Positions 1-5,245 of a stretch of DNA of 12,726 bases are shown here, piece by piece. The notes under the pieces were generated by a model. The model ran no database searches and was not told where the DNA came from. It was given only the letters and a program-made list of their open reading frames with translations. Position 1 is the stretch's first letter, and every line of letters starts with the position of its first letter. The stretch is from Knufia peltigerae (lineage: Eukaryota; Ascomycota; Eurotiomycetes; Chaetothyriales; Trichomeriaceae): contig JAPDRN010000267.1 in the NCBI GenBank assembly GCA_030247855.1, forward strand, positions 1 through 12,726. The letters run 5' to 3'. Made by a program: the position numbers and the translations under genes.

Positions 1-284
1 TCTAGAGGAATTTTGAGTAAAATAAAGATTGCCCCTTTGTACGAAAGGAATTGGGTATGTTGACCAATAGTTTACTTGTTGTTTATTAATTTAGTATTTT
101 AACTGAAATACCTCTAATTATTAGTAAGCATGGCAAGAAAGCCACGTCAATTAAAGATAAGAGCTGAATGCATATAAGCTCGAAGCTTACTTTTTTATAC
201 TCATATAAACGTAATAAAACATTACGTATTAGGCTTTAGCTGTACGGACTATGAAGTTTTCAGGTATAAAGTACTAATTATTTT
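1..284 (+). rRNA. rnl: Large subunit ribosomal RNA, 3' end (partial)
   Basis: This is the last part of the mitochondrial 23S-like rRNA, cut off on the left by the window edge. The sarcin-ricin loop, where elongation factors bind, is visible as TGTACGAAAGGAA near 38-50. The stretch near 163-190 (GCTGAATGCATATAAGC) matches the conserved domain VI segment GCTGAAAGCATCTAAGC. A stem ACGTAA/TTACGT near 210-228 and GTACTAATTA at 271-280 match the 3'-terminal helices, so the RNA should end at about 280-285. The exact 3' end is inferred by comparison with E. coli 23S rRNA. The window starts exactly with TCTAGA, an XbaI site. A cluster of tRNAs follows, as in ascomycete mitochondria. Confidence 0.9.
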
Positions 285-321
285 TTTTTACTAAAAAGTA
301 CTATTTTCGTATTTTTTTTCT

Positions 322-392
322 GCCTGGTTAGCATAAAAGTAATGTTACCGTTTTGTAATCGGTAGAAGTAAGTGCAATACTTACACTAGGCT
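322..392 (+). tRNA. trnT: tRNA-Thr(TGT), atypical D and T loops
   Basis: The acceptor stem GCCTGGT/ACTAGGC pairs in full (one G-U) and the anticodon loop TTTGTAA gives TGT. The T stem GTAAG/CTTAC is perfect. The D loop (AAAAGTA) has no GG and the T loop (TGCAATA) has no TTC, so the usual elbow contact is absent. There is also a T-T mismatch at the base of the anticodon loop. It is the first tRNA after rnl, as in filamentous ascomycetes. Confidence 0.88.
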
Positions 393-394
393 AA

Positions 395-467
395 GACCCA
401 GTGGTCAAGTGGGTTAAGACGTAACATTTTCACTGTTAAACCGAGAGTTCGAATCTCTTCTGGGTTA
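395..467 (+). tRNA. trnE: tRNA-Glu(TTC)
   Basis: Acceptor GACCCAG pairs with CTGGGTT. The anticodon stem TAACA/TGTTA encloses the loop TTTTCAC, anticodon TTC. The T arm is GAGAG-TTCGAAT-CTCTT. Only two bases separate it from trnT. Confidence 0.93.
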
Positions 468-475
468 GCACAAAC

Positions 476-545
476 GCGGGTTGGTGTAATAGTTAACATA
501 TTTGGCTCATGACCAAATGATTAAGGTGCGAACCCTTAGCCCGCA
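476..545 (+). tRNA. trnM: tRNA-Met(CAT), copy 1
   Basis: Acceptor GCGGGTT pairs with AGCCCGC. The anticodon stem TTTGG/CCAAA encloses CTCATGA, anticodon CAT. This is one of three CAT tRNAs in the window (others at 851 and 8935). They probably divide among initiator Met, elongator Met and possibly an AUA-reading Ile with modified C34; the sequence alone does not settle which is which. Confidence 0.9.
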
Positions 546-565
546 CCTTACATAGAGAACTTTCA

Positions 566-637
566 GAGAAAGTAGCTCAGCGGTAGAGCAGTCGTTTTAC
601 ACGCGAATGGTCAAGTGTTCAAATCACTTTTTTCTCA
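566..637 (+). tRNA. trnV: tRNA-Val(TAC)
   Basis: Acceptor GAGAAAG/TTTTCTC pairs. The D arm is GCTC/GAGC with GG in the loop. The anticodon loop TTTACAC gives TAC, and the T arm is AAGTG-TTCAAAT-CACTT. The outermost pair of the anticodon stem is a G-A mismatch. Confidence 0.9.
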
Positions 638-673
638 CTATATATTTTTTACCCTTTTTTTTAATACTATATA

Positions 674-745
674 GGTGGATATAGTTTAAGGGTAAAACAA
701 CTATTTGTGGCATAGTATATCCTTGTTCAATTCAAGGTATCCTCC
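674..745 (+). tRNA. trnH: tRNA-His(GTG) with encoded G-1 and a T2-T71 mismatch
   Basis: The anticodon stem ACTAT/ATAGT encloses TTGTGGC, anticodon GTG. The extra 5' G typical of tRNA-His is encoded at 674 and can pair with C745. Acceptor GTGGATA faces TATCCTC, with a T-T mismatch at the second pair. The T arm is CCTTG-TTCAATT-CAAGG. The mismatch may be tolerated or corrected in the RNA. Confidence 0.88.
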
Positions 746-757
746 CTTTTTATAATA

Positions 758-829
758 GCCTTTATAACTCAATGGTAGAGTAATATACTGTTAATATATC
801 GGTTAGATGTTCGAGTCATCTTGAAGGCG
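758..829 (+). tRNA. trnN: tRNA-Asn(GTT)
   Basis: Acceptor GCCTTTA/TGAAGGC pairs with one T-G. The anticodon loop CTGTTAA gives GTT on the stem ATATA/TATAT. The T arm is AGATG-TTCGAGT-CATCT. Its place inside the rnl-proximal cluster departs from the usual filamentous ascomycete order. Confidence 0.92.
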
Positions 830-850
830 TACAATATATATAAATAAAAA

Positions 851-923
851 AAGGCTATAGCTTAATCGGTAAAGCCAACTGCTCATGACAGTTAAGATGA
901 GTGTTCAAATCATTCTGGCCTTA
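851..923 (+). tRNA. trnM: tRNA-Met(CAT), copy 2
   Basis: Acceptor AAGGCTA/TGGCCTT pairs, opening with two weak A-T pairs. The D arm is GCTT/AAGC. The anticodon stem AACTG/CAGTT encloses CTCATGA, the same loop sequence as copy 1. The T arm is GAGTG-TTCAAAT-CATTC. Initiator versus elongator identity is not resolved. It is followed by an 8-bp hairpin (923-957) and a double-hairpin repeat. Confidence 0.9.
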
Positions 924-957
924 CAGAAAAGGAATATATGTGCTAATCTTTTTCTGT
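923..957 (+). repeat. Hairpin at the 3' end of trnM copy 2
   Basis: ACAGAAAA at 923-930 is the exact reverse complement of TTTTCTGT at 950-957, with a 19-base loop. It starts on the discriminator base of the preceding tRNA. It could affect 3' trimming of the tRNA, but no function can be shown. Confidence 0.6.
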
Positions 958-958
958 C

Positions 959-1004
959 AATAAACTTTAAATTTATATTTTAAATAATAAAACTTTATTA
1001 TTTA
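959..1004 (+). repeat. AT-only double-hairpin element, copy A
   Basis: The first hairpin is ATAAAC, loop TTTAA, ATTTAT (960-976; one C-A mismatch). The second has arms AAATAATAAA and TTTATTATTT (982-991, 994-1003) around a two-base centre AC, extendable by one pair each side. Nearly the same sequence recurs after atp8 (5161-5207) and in part at the end of cox1 (4720-4757). It lies between trnM and trnL(TAA). Confidence 0.75.
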
Positions 1005-1023
1005 TTTTCTTTGAATCTTTAGC

Positions 1024-1099
1024 ATCTATAATAGACAACATTAATGAAACTTTTACATTAATGTAAAAAACCCTATAAGTTACAATACTAATTATAGAT
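1024..1099 (+). other. Structured spacer between trnM and trnL(TAA)
   Basis: ATCTATAAT at 1024-1032 is the exact reverse complement of ATTATAGAT at 1091-1099. The two enclose a perfect 18-base palindrome (1051-1068) built on TTTTACATT. ATTAATG also occurs twice directly in the loop. The spacer has no gene-sized ORF and no tRNA features. It folds as a closed domain on paper; whether it is a stable RNA is unknown. Confidence 0.5.
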
Positions 1100-1101
1100 T
1101 T

Positions 1102-1183
1102 ATCCGAATGCTGGAATTGGTAGACAGGACGAACTTAAGCTTCGTTGATCTTAATCATAAACGTTCAAATCGTTTTTCGGATA
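1102..1183 (+). tRNA. trnL: tRNA-Leu(TAA)
   Basis: Acceptor ATCCGAA/TTCGGAT pairs fully. The anticodon stem ACGAA/TTCGT encloses CTTAAGC, anticodon TAA. A long variable region, expected of a class II tRNA, precedes the T arm AAACG-TTCAAAT-CGTTT. It reads the abundant TTA codons. Confidence 0.93.
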
Positions 1184-1185
1184 TA

Positions 1186-1257
1186 GGGGGTATAGTTTAA
1201 TTGGTAAAACAGCGAGTTTGCAACTCGTCATTTTAGGATCGAGTCCTGATATCTCCA
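1186..1257 (+). tRNA. trnA: tRNA-Ala(TGC)
   Basis: Acceptor GGGGGTA/TATCTCC pairs with two G-T. The anticodon stem GCGAG/CTCGT encloses TTTGCAA, anticodon TGC. The T arm is TTAGG-ATCGAGT-CCTGA. The T loop begins with A rather than T. Confidence 0.92.
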
Positions 1258-1323
1258 ATATAAACTTACATAATTTTGGTTAAATTTTTAATAAAAATTT
1301 AGCCTTTATTTATAATTAAAAAA

Positions 1324-1396
1324 GCTCGAGAAGCTCAATTGGTTGAGCGGAACACTGAAGATGTTTAGGTTATAAGTTCAAATCTTATCTCGAGCA
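1324..1396 (+). tRNA. trnF: tRNA-Phe(GAA)
   Basis: Acceptor GCTCGAG/CTCGAGC is perfect. The anticodon stem GAACA/TGTTT encloses CTGAAGA, anticodon GAA. The T arm is ATAAG-TTCAAAT-CTTAT. In the preceding spacer (about 1278-1305) an A+T hairpin GGTTAAATT.../...AATTTAGCC can be drawn. Confidence 0.94.
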
Positions 1397-1400
1397 TAAT

Positions 1401-1483
1401 ATAGATGTGCTGAAATTTGGTAACCAGGTTCCGCTTAGGACGGAATAGTGATAACTTTACAAGTTCGAGTCTTGTCATCTATA
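1401..1483 (+). tRNA. trnL: tRNA-Leu(TAG)
   Basis: Acceptor ATAGATG/CATCTAT is perfect. The anticodon stem TTCCG/CGGAA encloses CTTAGGA, anticodon TAG. It has a long class II variable arm and the T arm ACAAG-TTCGAGT-CTTGT. It reads CTN codons as Leu, so these are not reassigned here, in line with CTA in atp8 at conserved positions. Confidence 0.93.
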
Positions 1484-1488
1484 TAAGC

Positions 1489-1561
1489 TATGTTGTCGAC
1501 TAATAGGTAAGTCATAAATTTTTGGTATTTACCATTGAGTGTTCGAATCGCTCCAACATAA
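1489..1561 (+). tRNA. trnQ: tRNA-Gln(TTG)
   Basis: Acceptor TATGTTG/CAACATA is perfect. The anticodon stem TAAAT/ATTTA encloses TTTTGGT, anticodon TTG. The T arm is GAGTG-TTCGAAT-CGCTC. It lies five bases after trnL(TAG), keeping the ascomycete A-F-L-Q order. Confidence 0.93.
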
Positions 1562-1706
1562 TCGTTACATATTTTTAATCACCTTTTACATAATTTTAAT
1601 AAACGTTATTTTAAATATTTAATATTTTAATTAATGCGTAATACAATTAATTAAATAAATGATATGGTAAACACTTTATTAAAAAAAAAAATAAAAGAAA
1701 AATAGC

Positions 1707-1798
1707 TTTTTATATTTCTGGAAATATAAAGGTTAAAATTGTAAAGCAATTAACTGAGATAATGTTGAGATTAATTTCATGTTATCACATTTAACATT
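1707..1798 (+). other. Three-hairpin segment between trnQ and trnC
   Basis: The spacer 1562-1815 has no gene-length ORF. It contains consecutive inverted repeats: TTTATATTTC/GAAATATAAA (1709-1718, 1721-1730), AATTG/CAATT (1737-1741, 1747-1751) and GATAA/TTATC (1758-1762, 1782-1786). An alternative pairing AATGTT/AACATT (1761-1766, 1793-1798) competes with the last. This part is less A+T-monotonous than the rest of the spacer. It could be a small structured RNA or chance in A+T-rich DNA. I see no T loop or RNase P motif. Confidence 0.35.
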
Positions 1799-1815
1799 AT
1801 GTTATTAAAATAAAA

Positions 1816-1887
1816 GGAATATGTTGCATATGGTTATGCCTTATGATTGCAGATCATTAAGTTGAGGTTCAAATCCTCCATATTCCT
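1816..1887 (+). tRNA. trnC: tRNA-Cys(GCA)
   Basis: Acceptor GGAATAT/ATATTCC is perfect. The D arm is GCAT/ATGC with GG in the loop. The anticodon loop TTGCAGA gives GCA. The T arm TGAGG-TTCAAAT-CCTCC has one T-C mismatch at the outer pair. It is the last tRNA before cox1. Confidence 0.92.
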
Positions 1888-2082
1888 ATTCAATTTTACA
1901 TTATAATTAATTTGTTATATAATAAACAATGCTTAAAAAAAAGGCAGATAGTAAAAATTTTCTACATATAATAAGAGGTGTAAATTAAATTATATAAAGA
2001 ATAATAAGCTTAAAAATATATATATATATTGACTCATATAGCAAAAGAACATGAACATAAGAACAATTTTACGAAAATAACA
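1888..2082 (+). other. cox1 leader spacer
   Basis: This 195-base A+T-rich stretch runs from trnC to the cox1 ATG. It holds a (TA)n run at about 2017-2029, then TTG ACT at 2029, which is in frame with cox1 and could be an upstream start (see Findings). I see no other gene. It probably serves mainly as the 5' untranslated region. Confidence 0.5.
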
Positions 2083-4730
2083 ATGTGAAAAGAAAGATGA
2101 TTTTTATCATGTAATGCCAAAGATATAGGAACTTTATATTTAATGTTTGCTGTATTTGCTGGTTTAGCTGGAACAGCTTTTTCAGTTTTAATAAGATTAG
2201 AATTATCAGGACCTGGTGTGCAATATATAGCAGATAATCAATTATATAATAGTATAATCACTGCACACGCTATTGTGATGATATTTTTTATGGTTATGCC
2301 AGCTTTAATAGGTGGATTTGGTAATTTCTTATTACCTTTAATGGTAGGAGGTCCAGATATGGCATTTCCAAGATTAAATAATATAAGTTTCTGATTATTA
2401 ATACCAAGTTTTGCATTATTTTTATTTGCAGGAATGATAGAAAATGGAGTAGGTACAGGTTGAACTCTTTATCCTCCTTTATCTGGTTTACAAAGTCATA
2501 GTGGACCTAGTGTAGATTTAGCTATATTTGCTTTACATCTATCAGGTATAAGTAGTTTACTTGGAGCTATGAATTTCATTACAACAATATTAAATATGAG
2601 AAGTCCAGGTATAAGATTACATAAATTAGCTTTATTCGGTTGAGCAGTTGTAATAACAGCTGTGTTATTATTATTATCTTTACCTGTGTTAGCTGGTGGA
2701 ATTACTATGGTTTTAACAGATAGAAACTTCAATACTTCATTTTTTGAAGTAGCAGGAGGTGGTGATCCTATTTTATACCAACACCTTTTCTGATTCTTTG
2801 GACACCCTGAAGTTTATATATTAATTATACCTGGTTTTGGTATAATAAGTACTACAATATCTACAGGTTCTAATAAACATGTGTTTGGTTACTTAGGTAT
2901 GGTTTATGCTATGATGTCAATTGGTGTGTTAGGTTTCGTAGTTTGAAGCCATCATATGTATACTGTTGGTTTAGATGTGGATAAACTTGTGTTCACATTA
3001 AAAATATTGCTATATGCTGGAAACTCCTGAATAAGTAATCCACTCATATTATTTATGTTAGGCACAATTTACTTTTTTCATTATCATATGACAGGAAAAT
3101 CAGCAGGAAACTTTAGGTTCAATACATCAGATATTAAAAATAAGGATATTAATTTACCAATAATTTCTAAACATATAATTAAACGTAGAAATAATTTATC
3201 AAATAATGAATTGGCTTATTTTTTAGCCGGTTTAATAGATGGTAACGGTTGATTTGGTAAAAAACAAATACATATAACATATTCTGAAAAAGATAGTTCA
3301 CTAGCTTATTATATAAAAAGACGTATAGGTTATGGTAGCATATATAATATAAAAAATAAAAAAGCTATTATATATGAATGCAAAAATATAAAAGGTATAT
3401 CAGTTATATTATCTTTAATAAACGGAAAATTAATAAGTATATGTAAATATCAACAGTTAATAAACAATAATTATACTGAAGATTTTAATATAAAAATTTT
3501 ACCCCCTTTACACTTAGTAAGTCTAGATAATCATTGATTAGCTGGTTTTACTCAAGCTAAAGGTTGTTTTCATATAAGTACAGTAAAAAACAAAACAAAC
3601 ACAATAAATTACAATGTAAAATTAGAATTATTTTTAAGACAAAAAGATAAAATACCTTTAAACCTTTTATATAAAAAAATAAAATTAGGAAATTTATCTA
3701 AAAATAATTTAGGTGTTTGATACTATAAAAGTACAGATTATAAAACTTTATTTGATTATTTTGATAAATACAATGTTTTTGCTGAAAAATATAAAGATTA
3801 CATAAAATTTAGAAAGATATATATTTTGATATCAAAAGAAAAACATTTGGAATATAAAGACTTAAAAAAAATTTTTAGTATTTCAACTAAAGGATCCTCA
3901 GAGACAAGAACGCAATAAATTTAGTATTAAAAAAAATACACTAAATTAAGATACTGTCCAAAAAATTCTATTATTATAAATATGATAGATAAAACAAATA
4001 ATTTATTAATAAATTATTTATATATTTTATGACAAGAGCCTACTTTACAGCTGCAACATTAATAATAGCTGTTCCAACTGGAATTAAAATATTCAGTTGA
4101 TTAGCTACTGTTTATGGTGGAACTTTATATTTAACACCTTCAATGTTATTTGCATTAGGATTCGTTGTTATGTTTACTATAGGTGGTTTAAGTGGTGTTG
4201 TTTTAGCTAATGCATCACTTGATATAGCATTTCATGATACATATTATGTGGTTGCTCATTTCCATTATGTATTATCATTAGGTGCAGTGTTTGCTTTATT
4301 TAGTGCATGATACTTTTGAATACCTAAAATAACAGGTTTAAATTATAACTTATTACAAGGGAAAGTTCATTTCTTCATTTTATTTATAGGTGTTAATGTT
4401 ACATTCTTCCCTCAACATTTTTTAGGTTTACAAGGAATGCCAAGAAGAATAAGTGATTATCCTGATGCTTTTGCTGGATGAAATTTAATAAGTAGTTTTG
4501 GTTCTATTATAAGTGTTGTTGCTACTGTATTATTTTTACATATAGTTTACACACAATTAGTTGAAGGTGAAGCTACATCAAGATTCCCTTGATTAATACC
4601 AGAATTCTACTCTGATTTATTCCAAACATTATTTAATAGAAACTATAATTCTTTAGAATGAACATTAAATAGCCCACCTAAACCTCATGCTTTTGTAAGT
4701 TTACCTTTACAAAGTATATTTAAACTTTAA
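2083..4730 (+). CDS. cox1: Cytochrome c oxidase subunit 1 (two exons, 2083-2982 and 4032-4730)
   Basis: Cox1 is the catalytic subunit of complex IV in the inner mitochondrial membrane; it holds heme a and the heme a3-CuB site and reduces O2. Exon 1 gives 300 codons and exon 2 gives 232, for 532 residues, normal for fungi. Visible ligands: His62 in TAHAIV (heme a), the CuB centre His241 with Tyr245 in HPEVY, His290-His291 in SHHMYT, and His376/His378 in VAHFHY (heme a3, heme a). Joining GAT (2980-2982) to ACA (4032-4034) restores GLDVD-TRAYF exactly. Conserved Trp positions are TGA, e.g. 2098, 2791 and 2944. ATG 2083 begins [16 protein letters not shown], a normal length; an in-frame TTG at 2029 would add 18 residues. 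The last codons and the stop lie inside a dispersed hairpin repeat. Confidence 0.97.
2983..3918 (+). CDS. Intron-encoded LAGLIDADG protein, in frame with cox1 exon 1
   Basis: The exon 1 frame runs on through the intron for 311 codons to TAA at 3916, the usual arrangement for fungal cox1 intron proteins made as a fusion and then processed. It has two LAGLIDADG motifs, as in single-chain homing endonucleases and maturases: LAGLIDGNG (3223-3249) and LAGFTQAKG (3538-3564), about 105 residues apart. Known members either cut intronless alleles to spread the intron or help it splice. Here the penultimate residue of each motif, normally the metal-binding Asp or Glu, is Asn (3244-3246) and Lys (3559-3561). 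I infer loss of DNA cleavage, with maturase function possible because the frame is intact. The ORF end overlaps core element R. The mature start is unknown. Confidence 0.88.
2983..4031 (+). mobile_element. Group I intron in cox1
   Basis: This 1,049-base self-splicing-type intron sits after codon 300 (GLDVD|T). P1 is visible: exon end TGTGGAT (2976-2982) pairs with GTTCACA (2991-2997), leaving the standard U-G wobble at the 5' splice site. P10 is also visible: CTTGT (2986-2990) pairs with the first five bases of exon 2, ACAAG (4032-4036). The intron ends in the required G (4031). Core elements: P near 3015-3028 (GCTGGAAACTCCTG), Q near 3098-3111 (AATCAGCAGGAAAC), R near 3893-3908 (CTCAGAGACAAGA) and S near 3948-3960 (AAGATACTGTCCA). 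A P8-like hairpin AATTTAG/CTAAATT lies between R and S. The splice sites are well supported; the subgroup is not determined. Confidence 0.94.
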
Positions 4731-4757
4731 GTTTATATTTTTAATAAAAATTTATTA
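4720..4757 (+). repeat. AT-only double-hairpin element, copy B, overlapping the cox1 stop
   Basis: The first hairpin is TAAAC (4721-4725), loop TTTAA (4726-4730), GTTTA (4731-4735). The cox1 stop codon TAA (4728-4730) is in its loop, and the last cox1 residues (F-K-L) are read from the element. The second hairpin is TAATAAA/TTTATTA (4742-4748, 4751-4757), shorter than in copies A and C. The shared core is AAACTTTAAGTTTATATTTT. Confidence 0.72.
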
Positions 4758-4780
4758 CTTAAGAAAATCTTTCAACGACA

Positions 4781-4836
4781 ACATTACCTGATACTATAAT
4801 TGCATATATAATTATAATTTTAATTACCGGTAATGT
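4781..4836 (+). other. Structured spacer between cox1 and atp8
   Basis: The 226-base spacer 4731-4956 has no gene-length ORF. Its middle forms a two-level stem: ACATTACC/GGTAATGT (4781-4788, 4829-4836) outside and TATAATT/AATTATA (4795-4801, 4810-4816) inside. The right arm also lies in a perfect 12-base palindrome, ATTACCGGTAAT (4823-4834), containing an AgeI-like CCGG centre that is unusual in such A+T-rich DNA. The rest, to 4956, is featureless apart from a T run before atp8. Confidence 0.4.
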
Positions 4837-4956
4837 ATTTAGATGTGGTTTATTATTTGGTAATTTAAATGTGTAAAACTTTACTGTTATATATTCTATC
4901 TTTTAATTACCTACTTTAGTTTAATATACTCTTGCTATATATGATTTTTTTTTTAA

Positions 4957-5127
4957 TTGCCTCAACTAGTACCATTTTATTTTGTTAATCAAGTTACATA
5001 TAACTTTTTACTATTGGTGTTAATAATATATATTTTTTCAAAATATATTTTACCAAGATTTGTACGTTTATTTAAAACACGTATATTTTTAAAAACACTA
5101 GAATCAAAGAAAAACACAACAAATTAA
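4957..5127 (+). CDS. atp8: ATP synthase F0 subunit 8 (TTG start)
   Basis: Atp8 is a small single-span subunit of the mitochondrial ATP synthase F0 sector, part of the stator next to Atp6. It encodes 56 residues beginning M(TTG)-PQLVPFYFVNQ, the signature N-terminus of fungal Atp8. A hydrophobic span (about residues 14-33, FLLLVLIIYIFSKYILP) and a basic C-terminal tail (RFVRLFKTR, then KTLESKK) follow. The length is slightly above the 48 residues of the yeast protein. The start is forced: an in-frame TAA (4954-4956) immediately precedes TTG and no ATG follows. It uses CGT Arg codons twice, which need the trnR(ACG) at the right end. atp6 lies 118 bases downstream, the standard fungal pairing, and the two are probably co-transcribed. 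Confidence 0.93.
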   Translation: MPQLVPFYFVNQVTYNFLLLVLIIYIFSKYILPRFVRLFKTRIFLKTLESKKNTTN

Positions 5128-5160
5128 AGCAATAAAAAAAAAGCAAAAAAATTTAAAACG

Positions 5161-5207
5161 AATAAACTTTAAGTTTATATTTTAAATAATAAAGTTTTAT
5201 TATTTAA
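5161..5207 (+). repeat. AT-only double-hairpin element, copy C
   Basis: This is the most regular copy. The first hairpin is ATAAAC (5162-5167), loop TTTAA, GTTTAT (5173-5178), six perfect pairs. The second has arms AAATAATAAA (5184-5193) and TTTATTATTT (5196-5205) around GT, extendable to 12 pairs. It lies between atp8 and atp6. The centre GT is the reverse complement of the AC in copy A. Confidence 0.75.
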
Positions 5208-5245
5208 GAGCATTTACAAACCAAAAACTATTAATCTTAAAAATA

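Noticed and set aside
1..6. TCTAGA at the very start as a biological signal
   Set aside because: It is an XbaI site inside rnl. It more likely marks where a clone or a record begins than a feature of the genome.
395..637. Widespread chytrid-type 5' tRNA editing
   Set aside because: The acceptor stems of trnE, trnM, trnV and nearly all others pair fully at positions 1-3. Only tRNA-His has a mismatch there.
1278..1305. A further copy of the double-hairpin element before trnF
   Set aside because: The single hairpin GGTTAAATT.../...AATTTAGCC is present, but the AAACTTTAAGTTTATAT core is missing.
2017..2029. TA-rich run as a mitochondrial promoter for cox1
   Set aside because: TA runs occur all over the window and no consensus with a mapped fungal mitochondrial promoter can be shown from sequence alone.
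2143..2394. cox1 starting at ATG 2143
   Set aside because: This start appears only because TGA is taken as stop. The frame continues upstream through [19 protein letters not shown] to ATG 2083.
2496..2732. 78-codon minus-strand ORF
   Set aside because: It lies wholly opposite cox1 exon 1, whose conserved protein explains the sequence. It is a shadow frame.
3055..3252. A separate small ORF starting at ATG 3055
   Set aside because: It is a piece of the intron-encoded LAGLIDADG frame, interrupted only if TGA is read as stop. With TGA as Trp the frame runs from exon 1 to 3918.
4834..4869. Tiny ORF beginning ATG TAT TTA in the cox1-atp8 spacer
   Set aside because: It is only 11 codons, with no resemblance to a mitochondrial protein.
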